From Acidobacteriota bacterium (lineage in GTDB: Bacteria > Acidobacteriota > Blastocatellia > RBC074), in NCBI GenBank assembly GCA_013140935.1, contig JABFSD010000819.1, forward strand, positions 1 to 12,150: DNA of 12,150 nucleotides, written 5' to 3'. How positions within the stretch are numbered: the first letter of the stretch is position 1; each line of letters begins with the position of its first letter. The notes below the pieces were generated by a model, which was not told where the DNA came from, ran no database searches, and saw only the letters and a program-made list of their open reading frames with translations. Below, in pieces: positions 1-6,809 of the stretch. The position numbers and the translations under genes are program-made.

Positions 1-497
1 GCCGGAGCCACCGTGGCCTGCAACGCATAAGCGTCTTCGCCGATGCGCAAGCGGTCGAACGAAATCTCGATCATCCCCGAACGCCGCCGCGAGCGAGCGC
101 GGGCTACGTCTTGCACTTGGCCTTCGATGAGGCTACCGGCGGGAATCAATACGTTGTTGTTGCGATCAGTGACCGGCACGATGACTTTGGCGCGCAAACG
201 GTCGCCGGCTTGGGCGGTTTTGGATGAGAGCTTCGTCATCATTTGCGTGATGATGACCGTGCCTTCCGCTAAGGTGTTCGAAGAACTCGCGTAATTCGTG
301 CGTTCAACGATGCCGCCGAAAGCGGGCGCGTCGTTTTGATCTGCGCCGGAATCGTAAATGACTTTCGGCGGCGTATTGGGACGGCGCATTCGTTGCTGGC
401 TTTGCGCCCACAACGGCGTCACAGATGACAACAACGATGAAAGGCATAAGGCGAACGCCACGACGAACGCGAACGATTTCTGATGACGAGTCGGCAT
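1..497 (-). CDS. Exported protein with VirB10/TrbI-like region (partial, 3' end outside window)
   Basis: An open frame runs without a stop from ATG at 497 to the left edge, so about 165 N-terminal residues are visible. A strong Shine-Dalgarno (GGAGGTG, 5 bases before the ATG) fixes the start. Residues 1-31 look like a signal peptide: a basic start (MPTRHQK), a hydrophobic stretch rich in Ala, Val and Leu, then PLWAQS as a probable cleavage region. After a proline-rich linker comes a segment with the pattern GTVIITQMMTKLSSKTAQAGD, then VPVTDRNNN and LIPAGSLIEGQV. This resembles the beta-rich region of VirB10/TrbI-like proteins, where GD and PAGS-type turns recur. No other secretion or conjugation genes are visible, so it is more likely an orphan periplasmic or outer-surface protein than part of a type IV system. 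It is divergent from the kinase gene. The family assignment is tentative; that this is a real gene is well supported. Confidence 0.75.
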   Translation of the reverse strand, partial: MPTRHQKSFAFVVAFALCLSSLLSSVTPLWAQSQQRMRRPNTPPKVIYDSGADQNDAPAFGGIVERTNYASSSNTLAEGTVIITQMMTKLSSKTAQAGDRLRAKVIVPVTDRNNNVLIPAGSLIEGQVQDVARARSRRRSGMIEISFDRLRIGEDAYALQATVAP

Positions 498-607
498 AAA
501 AGCACCTCCGGCAAACAGCAAATTGCATCAGTTGGTAATAGTGATGACGGTCAGTACGATTGAAGCGAGGGGGTCGTCTTTCCGCGTAAAAGGAGCCGCA
601 GTGTAAA

Positions 608-1621
608 ATGCGCCCAACCCCTTGTAAAGCATCTGTAACGTATGGTTTCCGCATGATGACTTCATCTTCTTCTTCAAATAGTTTTCGGCTGGGCGTAGAC
701 GGCGGCGGCACACACACGCGCGCAGCATTAACTGATGCGGCGGCTGACGCGCAAGGCAATGTGCTTGCCGAAGGCCACGCCGAAGCCGCCAACCTCGTCC
801 GCGTAGGCTTGCCCGCCGCAATCAATAACATTCAACGCGCAGTGAACGAAGCCTGCGACAAGCTGAACATCAACGCCGAACGAATTACCTCCGCCTGCTT
901 CGGCCTCGCCGGCGTAGGCAACGCCAAACATCACGCCGCCATGCTGGCCGCTTTGCAAAACGTATTTCCGCACGTCGCCCTTCGCCTCGAAACTGATGCG
1001 CGCATCGCATTGGCCGGAGCGACCGACTTGCAACCCGGCGTGGTCATCATCGCGGGCACGGGTTCGATCTCGTGCGGCATCAACAGGGCAGGGAAGTTCG
1101 CGCGCGCCGGCGGCTGGGGGCCGGTGATGGGCGACGAAGGCAGCGGCTCATACATCGGACGCCGCGCGCTCGAAGCCGTCGTGATGGCTTTCGATCAACG
1201 CGGTGCGCCTACGTCAATGACGGCGGAGGTGTTGCGGCAGTTCGGCGTCACGGCTGCGCCCGAATTGCCGCCCGTGATTTATGACGCTTCGCCCGAAGAG
1301 CGCCAACTCATTCAACAAAAAATTTCGCAACTCTCGCGTGTCGCCGTGCAATGCGCGCAAGCGGGCGATTGGGTAGCGACGCAGATCCTGCAAGCGGCTT
1401 CGCTCGAACTGGCGCGCGCCGCTTGCGCCGTCATTACGCAACTTGATCTGAATCACACGCGCTTTCCCGTCGCTTATGTCGGCGGCGTATTCGAAGCAGG
1501 TGAATTGATGATTGCACCGCTGCGCGCAGAGATTCAGCGTGTCGCGCCGCAAGCGGAATTAGGTGCGCCGTTATATTCGCCGATGGTCGGCGCGGTGAAA
1601 CTTGCACAACAAACGTTATGA
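608..1621 (+). CDS. BadF/BcrA-family N-acetylhexosamine kinase (GlcNAc/MurNAc kinase, MurK-like)
   Basis: This is a cytoplasmic sugar kinase of the BadF/BadG/BcrA ATPase family. The phosphate-1 motif LGVDGGGTHTRAALTD lies near residues 28-43, the phosphate-2 region VVIIAGTGSISCGI is near 145-158, the glycine-rich GGWGPVMGDEGSGSYIGRRA follows, and the adenosine motif AYVGGVFEAG is near the C-terminus. The coupling to murQ (ATGA overlap) suggests it phosphorylates N-acetylmuramic acid and/or GlcNAc at C6, as reported for clostridial MurK. The substrate is inferred from context. Start choice is open. ATG 608 has AGGAG at 591-595 with a long 12-base spacer. ATG 653/656 would remove a 15-residue extension unlike the family and leave a polar MMTSSSSSN tail before the first strand. 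In that case TGTAAAAT at 602-609 could be an extended -10 box. Length is 337 residues (322 from 653), normal for the family. Confidence 0.9.
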   Translation: MRPTPCKASVTYGFRMMTSSSSSNSFRLGVDGGGTHTRAALTDAAADAQGNVLAEGHAEAANLVRVGLPAAINNIQRAVNEACDKLNINAERITSACFGLAGVGNAKHHAAMLAALQNVFPHVALRLETDARIALAGATDLQPGVVIIAGTGSISCGINRAGKFARAGGWGPVMGDEGSGSYIGRRALEAVVMAFDQRGAPTSMTAEVLRQFGVTAAPELPPVIYDASPEERQLIQQKISQLSRVAVQCAQAGDWVATQILQAASLELARAACAVITQLDLNHTRFPVAYVGGVFEAGELMIAPLRAEIQRVAPQAELGAPLYSPMVGAVKLAQQTL

Positions 1622-2505
1622 CTACTGAACAACTCAATCCCCACACCACCAACATTGACCAACTGCCTACGCTCGAAGCCCTGCGCGTGATGAACGCCGA
1701 AGACCGCAAGGTCGCCGAAGCGGTCGAACGCGCGCTGCCCGTCATCGCGCAAGCTGTAGAAGGCATCGTCGAACGATTGCAACGCGGTGGACGATTGATC
1801 TATGTCGGCACAGGTACAAGCGGCAGGCTCGGTGTATTGGACGCAGCGGAATGTCCGCCTACGTTCGGCGTATCGCCAGAACTCGTACAAGGTTTGATCG
1901 CGGGCGGCTATGAGGCTTGTTACAAAGCGGTCGAGGCTTCTGAAGATGACAAGGCGGCGGGCGCTACGGACTTGCAGGCGCGCAAGCTCACCGCCAACGA
2001 TGTCGTCGTAGGCATCGCCGCCAGCGGACGCACGCCTTATACGATTGGTGCGGTTGAATACGCGCGAGGTATTGGCGCATTGACGGCGTGCATTACCTGC
2101 AACGAAAACACGGCGCTCGCTGCTGCGGTAGATATTCCTCTTGAAGCCATCGTCGGCCCTGAAGTCATCGCGGGTTCGACGCGGTTGAAATCGGGTACGG
2201 CGCAAAAGCTGGTGTGCAACATGCTTTCGACGATGACGATGGTGCGGTTGGGTTACGTCACCGGCAATCGCATGACGAATCTCAAAACCAGCAACATCAA
2301 GTTGCGGCAACGCGCGACGGGCTTGTTGATGAACGAATGCAGCCTGGATGAAGCGCAAGCGCAGGCGGTGTTGGAAGCCGCGCAGTGGAACTTGCCAGTC
2401 GCGCTGGTGATGCACCAAGCGGGCGTCTCTGCCGAAAGCGCGCAGGCGGCGCTGGCAGCCAATGCTTTCACAATTGCGCGCGCGGTGAATTGGTTGAAAG
2501 CCTGA
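1618..2505 (+). CDS. murQ: N-acetylmuramic acid 6-phosphate etherase
   Basis: MurQ cleaves the D-lactyl ether of MurNAc 6-phosphate, giving GlcNAc 6-phosphate and D-lactate in the cytoplasm during peptidoglycan recycling. The 295-residue length is typical. It has the full family signature: LTTEQ-type start (MTTEQLNP), GGRLIYVGTGTSGRLGVLDAAECPP split across a SIS-type sugar-phosphate isomerase domain at residues 57-81, VVGIAASGRTPY near 129-140, GPEVIAGSTRLKSGTAQKL near 180-198, and SNIKLRQRA. Glu78 (AECPP) and Glu109 (SEDD) are 31 residues apart, as are the two catalytic glutamates of E. coli MurQ. Usual family members read GSTRMKAGTAQK; the change to RLKS is conservative. The gene overlaps the upstream kinase by four bases (ATGA), which implies translational coupling. 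The C-terminal helical part (to VNWLKA) is complete. The identification is secure. Confidence 0.97.
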   Translation: MTTEQLNPHTTNIDQLPTLEALRVMNAEDRKVAEAVERALPVIAQAVEGIVERLQRGGRLIYVGTGTSGRLGVLDAAECPPTFGVSPELVQGLIAGGYEACYKAVEASEDDKAAGATDLQARKLTANDVVVGIAASGRTPYTIGAVEYARGIGALTACITCNENTALAAAVDIPLEAIVGPEVIAGSTRLKSGTAQKLVCNMLSTMTMVRLGYVTGNRMTNLKTSNIKLRQRATGLLMNECSLDEAQAQAVLEAAQWNLPVALVMHQAGVSAESAQAALAANAFTIARAVNWLKA

Positions 2506-2514
2506 GCTTGCCTG

Positions 2515-2922
2515 TCAAAGCAGGTGATGAGGCTTATCAGGCGCGGCAGTGTGTTGCGCGTGATGATTCAGCAAGGTCAGCAAATCAACGTGATGACAAA
2601 TCAATGCGCGATAACTGGGGCATATGCCCGCGAGTTCGGTTAAATCAGCCAGCCGCTCGGCGCGCACGAGCGCCGGGGTTTCCCGCCAACGCGCCCGCGC
2701 ACGCAAGGCTTGCAGCGCAGGCAATAAGCGTTCAGGCGTAACGTCAAAAATAACGAAATCTGCGTTCCGCTGTTCGAGCGCGTCTAATTCCGCCACTGAG
2801 GCGACGACGAATATGCAGTAATGTTCGTGCGCAAGGGCGCTCACCAGCCAACGTCTTTCGTCTGATGACTGGTCACTGAAAAGAACGAGCGTATGACTTT
2901 CGGATAGAGCTTGGTGCGTCAT
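2515..2922 (-). CDS. Stand-alone degenerate receiver (CheY-like) domain protein
   Basis: This 135-residue protein reads as a single receiver fold. Strand 1 is TLVLFSD (residues 11-17) followed by acidic D21/E22. Strand 3 is NADFVIFDV, with D60 at the phospho-acceptor position. Strand 4 is ETPALV (81-86). The final segment ALICHHVDLLTLL is where normal receivers have KPVD-type sequence. The invariant lysine is replaced by His, and the Thr/Ser after strand 4 is an Arg, so a standard phosphorylation switch is unlikely. No output domain is present; the tail is a short His/Pro-rich stretch. It is convergent with murQ, with nine bases between the stop codons, and has no visible Shine-Dalgarno before ATG 2922. 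It may be a pseudo-receiver adaptor. The fold call rests on pattern alone and is moderate. Confidence 0.6.
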   Translation of the reverse strand: MTHQALSESHTLVLFSDQSSDERRWLVSALAHEHYCIFVVASVAELDALEQRNADFVIFDVTPERLLPALQALRARARWRETPALVRAERLADLTELAGICPSYRALICHHVDLLTLLNHHAQHTAAPDKPHHLL

Positions 2923-2978
2923 AAATGCGATTGAGCGATAGATTCGTTTTCATCGCCTTGCCTGAGCGCACCAAAATT

Positions 2979-3092
2979 TTACTGATGGGCTTGCTGTGCA
3001 GCGTAACGTTCCGCACTCGCGGTTAACACCAGCAGGCCGTTGACCAGCGCCAATAAGCCGCTCATCACAAGGTAATGTAGCCAATTTTTCAT
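2979..3092 (-). CDS. 37-residue single-span membrane peptide (small ORF)
   Basis: ATG at 3092 to TAA at 2979 encodes a 37-residue peptide beginning MKNWLHYLVMSGLLALVNG and continuing with LLVLTASAERYAAQQAHQ. Residues 5-26 form one hydrophobic helix with a short basic N-terminus and a polar tail, the shape of a small inner-membrane or signal-anchor peptide. GGGGA about nine bases upstream could serve as ribosome binding site. It lies 37 bases downstream of the HtrA-type protease gene on the same strand, so it could be the last cistron of that transcript. No family is recognised. It is too short to exclude a chance frame, but the composition and placement favour a real small gene. Confidence 0.4.
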   Translation of the reverse strand: MKNWLHYLVMSGLLALVNGLLVLTASAERYAAQQAHQ

Positions 3093-3129
3093 TGTGTTAT
3101 TTCCCCAGATAAATCCTCAGATAAAACCT

Positions 3130-4194
3130 TCACGGGATAGTAGTCGCCAGTTCCAGCACTTGTCCGCCGCGCCAGACTTTCGCGTTGAGCGCGTCGCCGC
3201 TGCGCAGCGCTTGCATCCGCTGTTGTATCTCGCGCACGCTCGCATAAGCGGGACGCACCGGCACGCCGCTGATTTCCAGCAATACATCGCCGCCGATCAA
3301 CAACGACTGCCCTTCAATCACGATAGGGATTTTGGCTTCGCGCAAGCCCATGCGTTGACCCAGTGAATTGGTGACGACCGATTGCACCATCAAGCCCGCG
3401 CGTTGCGGCAAATTAAAAGCCTCGGCCAGCGTGTCTTCGATCAGCCACGCTTCAAAACCGAGCCAAAGCTGTTTTTCTTCGAGCATCAACTTGCGCACGG
3501 TGTTTGACGTAACCGCAAAACCGGGGCCGGTGGATTGATTCTCTTTGACCAGCAAGTGGGTAACGATGCCTATGACCTCGCCCGATAAGTTGAATAGCGG
3601 CCCGCCGGAATTGCCCTGAAATAGCGCCACATCCACTTGCCACGTTTCGAGCGGTGCGAGATTTTCGGTGATGTTTTCGGCGGCGCGACGCGCGCTGATC
3701 CAGCCTGATGCGAGCGAATGCCCTGCGCCATAAGGCGCTCCGACCGCAAAGATTTGGTCGCCCGGCTCCAGCAAGTTCGAATCGCCGAGTCGCGCTACGA
3801 CGGCAGCATCGGGAATGCGTGCGAGTTGCAGCAGCGCAAAATCAGCGGCGGGCGCTGCCGAAATCACCGTGGCTGCGATGCGTTCGCCGTTGAGAAATTC
3901 GACTTCAATGTGATCGGCAGTGTTGATGACGTGGGCCGCCGTCAGCACTTTTCCATCAGCCGCAATGAGTACGCCGGAACCTACGCCCTGACGAAACGGC
4001 GCTTCGGCAACTGCATTCGGTGCCGTATTCGACAGAGCCGCTTTAGTGATCGTGTCCTCGTGCGTATGCACCACGACGACGCTTGGGTTCACGCGCTTGA
4101 AAACTTCGCGCAGTGATTGCGCCAAAGTTCTAGAAGCGCTGAGCAACATAAAACCAGCCAACATCCATAGTTTGAGTTTTTGAAAAGGGGTCAT
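3130..4194 (-). CDS. HtrA/DegP-type trypsin-like serine protease with C-terminal PDZ domain
   Basis: An exported S1C-family protease of 354 residues. The start at 4194 is chosen because it gives an N-terminal signal or anchor (KLKLWMLAGFMLLSASRTLAQ, residues 6-26); the longer frame to 4320 would overlap the upstream gene and add an Arg-rich leader. The trypsin-like domain covers about 28-240, with the catalytic triad visible as His88 (TAAHV), Asp118 (AADFALLQL) and Ser196 (GNSGGPL). Residues about 255-354 form one PDZ domain (GLMVQSVV, GDVLLEISGVPV, REIQQRM). Such proteases degrade or handle misfolded envelope proteins. Only one PDZ domain is present, as in DegS, but DegS-like sigma-E control cannot be inferred. 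It follows the TerB-like gene by 23 bases and is probably co-transcribed. No good Shine-Dalgarno precedes ATG 4194, so translation may depend on the upstream gene. Confidence 0.9.
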   Translation of the reverse strand: MTPFQKLKLWMLAGFMLLSASRTLAQSLREVFKRVNPSVVVVHTHEDTITKAALSNTAPNAVAEAPFRQGVGSGVLIAADGKVLTAAHVINTADHIEVEFLNGERIAATVISAAPAADFALLQLARIPDAAVVARLGDSNLLEPGDQIFAVGAPYGAGHSLASGWISARRAAENITENLAPLETWQVDVALFQGNSGGPLFNLSGEVIGIVTHLLVKENQSTGPGFAVTSNTVRKLMLEEKQLWLGFEAWLIEDTLAEAFNLPQRAGLMVQSVVTNSLGQRMGLREAKIPIVIEGQSLLIGGDVLLEISGVPVRPAYASVREIQQRMQALRSGDALNAKVWRGGQVLELATTIP

Positions 4195-4217
4195 GGTGAT
4201 TTGGTTTTTAGTGACGA

Positions 4218-4718
4218 TTAAAGCGTTGCTGCAATCTGATTGATCACCGCGTTTTCTGAAACCATGGCGCGGCGATGCATTCCGTTCAGATGGCGCGATG
4301 CGGCGGCGATTTCGTGGCAATGCGCCAACAAATCTTCTTTGAGCAATGCACGATCCCTGGCATTGATCGTATGCAAAATCCCGCGAATCGAATGCAATGC
4401 CTGATCGAAAAACGTCTCTGACGGATGTTGTTCAAGCCATCGTTGCATCATCGCTTTGGCGCTCAAGTCAGATAGTGCCGCGCGCGCACAAGCGGCCCGC
4501 AGCAACATTTCGCCTTCCCGCAAACTGACATATCCATCTGCCCACGCGACCTGCAAGCCAGGCAACAGCCAGAGCAGACGCGCCGTACGGCTGGTGAAAC
4601 CGAGTGTTTGCAATTCTCGCAAGATGGATTCATCGGTCACACCGAGAATGCTTGCCATTTGTTTCGGTTCGTTTTCTTCAGGCTGTGACCAGTGATTGAC
4701 GAAGCCTTTGGGGTTCAT
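4218..4718 (-). CDS. TerB-like (tellurite-resistance/DjlA-type helical) protein
   Basis: A 166-residue, mostly helical cytoplasmic protein. The segment LQVAWADGYVSLREGEMLLRAA (residues about 55-76) matches the TerB/DjlA core pattern, where an Ala-Asp-Gly turn and a downstream Glu form a metal-associated acidic motif between helices. The remainder (SIRGILHTINARDRALLKEDLLAHCHEIAAAS) is a further helical hairpin typical of the fold. ATG 4718 is preceded by a strong AGGAGAGAGAA ribosome binding site, so the short N-terminal extension before Met21 is probably real. It sits 23 bases upstream of the serine protease gene on the same strand. No other ter genes are present, so a tellurite role should not be assumed; orphan TerB-like proteins are often linked to envelope stress. 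The domain assignment is moderate. Confidence 0.65.
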   Translation of the reverse strand: MNPKGFVNHWSQPEENEPKQMASILGVTDESILRELQTLGFTSRTARLLWLLPGLQVAWADGYVSLREGEMLLRAACARAALSDLSAKAMMQRWLEQHPSETFFDQALHSIRGILHTINARDRALLKEDLLAHCHEIAAASRHLNGMHRRAMVSENAVINQIAATL

Positions 4719-4743
4719 TTCTCTCTCCTTTTTTGTTTGAGCT

Positions 4744-4792
4744 AAGGCGGGAGCGCAGCGTAACCCAAGTAACGCTTACAACCCCCCGCCTT
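4744..4792. repeat. Nested palindromic intergenic element
   Basis: The outer arms AAGGCGGG (4744-4751) and CCCGCCTT (4785-4792) are perfect inverted repeats. Inside them AGCGT and ACGCT form a second, smaller pair. The element lies in the leader of the minus-strand TerB-like gene, so it could fold in that mRNA. Its form resembles REP-type bacterial intergenic repeats. It has no T-run and is not a classic terminator. Confidence 0.5.
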
Positions 4793-4990
4793 CAACGTCT
4801 CCTGCGAGACTCACAATTCCTTTGGCAAACGGTATGCCGCGCGGCAAACGCGCTGGAATGCCTATCAATAAAGGAGATTTCGTCCAACGGTATGAGGGGC
4901 TGATATAAATTGCCTCAGTGGGGTTCCAAACTGCCGCGCTGTTTTGTCGTGCGAAGCGGCTAAGTGCTTGAGAAATGGAGTTCGAGGTCG

Positions 4991-5006
4991 TGGCACAACC
5001 GTTGCT
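4991..5006 (+). promoter_or_regulatory. Sigma-54 (RpoN) -24/-12 promoter
   Basis: TGGCAC at 4991-4996, five bases, then TTGCT at 5002-5006 matches the sigma-54 consensus TGGCAC-N5-TTGC(A/T), with the GG and GC dinucleotides exactly ten bases apart. Transcription would start near 5017, giving a leader of about 80 bases before ATG 5100. Just upstream, GCCGC and GCGGC form an inverted pair (about 4932-4960) that might be an activator site, but this is weak. Sigma-54 promoters need an AAA+ enhancer-binding protein, and none is encoded in the window. Confidence 0.6.
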
Positions 5007-5099
5007 ATTATGCTCAACGTGCTGACACGGTGAGTGCAGCGTACAGAGAGTAATTGAAACTTTGAATTACCATAATTTCCTGAAGGAGGAAGACGATTT

Positions 5100-5522
5100 A
5101 TGAAACGCATGGGATTGAATTTGATGGCGCTGGCATTGTTTGTTTGCGGGTTGCTAATGACAACCACGGCGACGGCGAAAGATCAAAAACTGATGAGCAA
5201 GAACAAGCAGAAAACGATTGTTCTGATGGAAGACACGATGCTCAACGATCAACTCCTCAAACGAGGGACATATCGCGTCAAACTCAATGCGATGAATAGT
5301 CAGGTCATTGTCACTGACGATGATGGCGAAGTTGTCGCAACCGCCAAAGCCAACGTGACGTTGGGCGAACGCAAAGCGGAATACAATTCGTTTTCCGCCG
5401 ATCAAACGCCCAAAGGCAGAGTGATTACCGGACTGACCTTTGCCGGAGATCGCCGCGTCATCATATTTGAATCCACTATGAATGGCGGGAATAACGCCGC
5501 CGACGGGCAAGGACAACAATAA
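5100..5522 (+). CDS. Small exported protein of unknown function
   Basis: A 140-residue protein with a clear Sec signal peptide (residues 1-26, MKRMGLNLMALALF, then ending near TATA before KDQ). The mature part is a compact beta-rich domain: TIVLMEDTMLNDQLLKRGTYRVKL, SQVIVTDDDGEVVATAKANV, then GLTFAGDRRVIIFES, and a Gly/Asn/Gln-rich tail. The pattern 'GxYxVKL ... GEVVATAKA ... RVIIFE' is that of small exported beta-sandwich proteins common in Acidobacteriota, whose role is unknown to me. An AAGGAGG ribosome binding site supports the ATG at 5100. Transcription probably comes from the sigma-54-type promoter at 4991-5006 and ends at the hairpin at 5555-5588, so this looks like a single-gene, conditionally expressed unit. 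Confidence 0.85.
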   Translation: MKRMGLNLMALALFVCGLLMTTTATAKDQKLMSKNKQKTIVLMEDTMLNDQLLKRGTYRVKLNAMNSQVIVTDDDGEVVATAKANVTLGERKAEYNSFSADQTPKGRVITGLTFAGDRRVIIFESTMNGGNNAADGQGQQ

Positions 5523-5554
5523 CGATTAAACGCAAAAGGAAGGCTAGTTTAGAG

Positions 5555-5588
5555 ATGGCTTCACGGCGGGCAACCGCTGTGAAGCCAT
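5555..5588 (+). terminator. Strong hairpin after the exported-protein gene
   Basis: ATGGCTTCAC (5555-5564) pairs perfectly with GTGAAGCCAT (5579-5588). The stem continues with one G-T pair and GCGG/CCGC, closing on a GCAA loop (GNRA type), about 15 base pairs in all. It lies 32 bases after the stop at 5522. The downstream sequence TGTGCATTTC has only weak T content, so it may be a terminator or a 3'-end stabiliser. Confidence 0.6.
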
Positions 5589-5684
5589 TGTGCATTTCAG
5601 CCAGAATTGACTCAGCTTATGGCTCGGCATACATTGCGCGCGTTCACCACTTCCGTTCAAATCATCAACTAAACTGGAGCTTCT

Positions 5685-6794
5685 ATGAATCGCCCTGTCT
5701 TGCAAAAGTTTGCGCTCATCAGCGTATGGTGTGGCGTTTTCGCCTTCGTTGCTTATTTCGGTTGGCAGTCTTACGCCAAAGTCCGCGCGCATGCCGCAAT
5801 GGCCGAGGCGGCGAATAAATTCATTGCTGCGCTTAATGCCGAACAGAAAGCCAAAGCCACCAAAGGCTTTGACGACACCAACCGCGAAGACTGGCATTTC
5901 ATTCCGCGCGACCGGCAGGGCTTGCCGCTCAAACAGATGACCGAAGCGCAACGCCAACTCGCGCACGCGCTGTTACAAACCGGCGTGAGCGCCTATGGCT
6001 ACAAAAAGGTGAACGACATTCTCAGTCTCGAACCCGTCCTGCGCGTGATGGAAGGCCCCGACCGCCGTTTCCCGCGCGATGAGACGTTGTATTACGTGAC
6101 AGTGTTCGGTACGCCGGGCGCGAAAGACCGCTGGGGTTGGCGTTGGGAAGGCCATCACATGTCGCTCAACTTCACCGTCGTCAAAGGCGAATTGATCGCC
6201 AGCGTACCGCTAATGTTCGGCTCCAATCCGGCTGAAGTCAGACAAGGCGACCGCAAAGGTTTTCGCGCGCTGGCGAACGAAGAAGACAAAGGCCGCGCGT
6301 TGATTACGGCACTCGATGAAAAGCAACGTGCCACGGCGATTTATGACGCCAAAGCGCCGGGCGACATTTTGAATATGCCCGAAGTCAAAGACGCCAAAGT
6401 GCTGGCTCCGGCGGGCATTGCTTACAGCGCGCTGACCAAACCGCAACAGGCCATGCTCGTCGCTATTGTGGATGAATATCTGAATCGCACTTCTGACGAA
6501 CAAGCCAAGTTGCGCCGCGAACGTTTGAACAAAGCCGGATGGAACAACGTCACCTTCGCGTGGGCGGGCGGCGTCAACAAAGGCGACTTGCATTATTACC
6601 GCGTGCAGGGGGCTACGTTTTTAATCGAGTACGACAACACGCAAAACAACGGCAATCACATTCACAGTGCCTGGCGCGATTTCAATGGCGATTTCGGCAG
6701 AGACTTGATTCGTGAGCATTACCAAGCTACGCCGCACAAGGCGGAAGCGGCTGCGCCCGCGAAATCCGAAAACGCCGCGCAGCCTGCCAAGTGA
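5685..6794 (+). CDS. Membrane-anchored DUF3500-family protein
   Basis: A 369-residue protein that starts with a signal anchor (LQKFALISVWCGVFAFVAYF, residues 6-25) and is otherwise extracytoplasmic. The body matches the DUF3500 pattern: FIPRDRQGLPLKQMTEAQRQ near 72-91, YYVTVFGTPG near 136-145, WEGHHMSLNFTVV with His157/His158, and a C-terminal hallmark YDNTQNNGNHIHSAWRDFNGDFG near 316-338. The function of DUF3500 is not established; the conserved His-rich motifs suggest a metal or active site, which is inference. The tail is Ala/Lys/Pro-rich low complexity. TGGAGC eight bases before ATG 5685 is the ribosome binding site. It is convergent with the predicted selenoprotein gene, with 15 bases between stop codons and no terminator between them. 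Confidence 0.88.
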   Translation: MNRPVLQKFALISVWCGVFAFVAYFGWQSYAKVRAHAAMAEAANKFIAALNAEQKAKATKGFDDTNREDWHFIPRDRQGLPLKQMTEAQRQLAHALLQTGVSAYGYKKVNDILSLEPVLRVMEGPDRRFPRDETLYYVTVFGTPGAKDRWGWRWEGHHMSLNFTVVKGELIASVPLMFGSNPAEVRQGDRKGFRALANEEDKGRALITALDEKQRATAIYDAKAPGDILNMPEVKDAKVLAPAGIAYSALTKPQQAMLVAIVDEYLNRTSDEQAKLRRERLNKAGWNNVTFAWAGGVNKGDLHYYRVQGATFLIEYDNTQNNGNHIHSAWRDFNGDFGRDLIREHYQATPHKAEAAAPAKSENAAQPAK

Positions 6795-6809
6795 AGCAGG
6801 CGGTATGGT

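Larger units (their letters stand above)
4719..5099. other. Gene-free intergenic region between divergent genes
   Basis: This 380-base stretch separates the minus-strand TerB-like gene from the plus-strand exported protein gene. It contains the TerB ribosome binding site (next to 4718), a nested palindrome (4744-4792), a short GTCTC/GAGAC hairpin (4797-4810), a copy pair of GGCAAACG around the palindrome GCCGCGCGGC (about 4823-4850), a sigma-54-type promoter (4991-5006) and the AAGGAGG ribosome binding site (5083-5089). I see no tRNA and no convincing open reading frame in it. Confidence 0.6.

Noticed and set aside
304..831. Long minus-strand frame of 175 codons (and a 97-codon one at 528-821).
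   Set aside because: Arg/Ser-rich low-complexity translation that overlaps both the VirB10-like gene, in a different frame, and the kinase start; the genuine minus-strand gene has its own ribosome binding site at 497.
1534..2418. 294-codon frame antisense to murQ.
   Set aside because: It lies wholly opposite a secure murQ gene, and its Arg/His-rich composition is that of a shadow frame.
4195..4320. N-terminal extension of the HtrA-type protease to 4320.
   Set aside because: It overlaps the TerB-like gene by about 100 bases, and its Arg-rich leader would bury the signal sequence.
4865..5167. 100-codon minus-strand frame upstream of the exported-protein gene.
   Set aside because: It overlaps the sigma-54 promoter, ribosome binding site and signal-peptide codons of the plus-strand gene, and has no ribosome binding site or recognisable domain.
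5555..5818. 87-codon plus-strand frame.
   Set aside because: Its ATG is within the hairpin at 5555-5588 and it overlaps the well-supported DUF3500 start in another frame.
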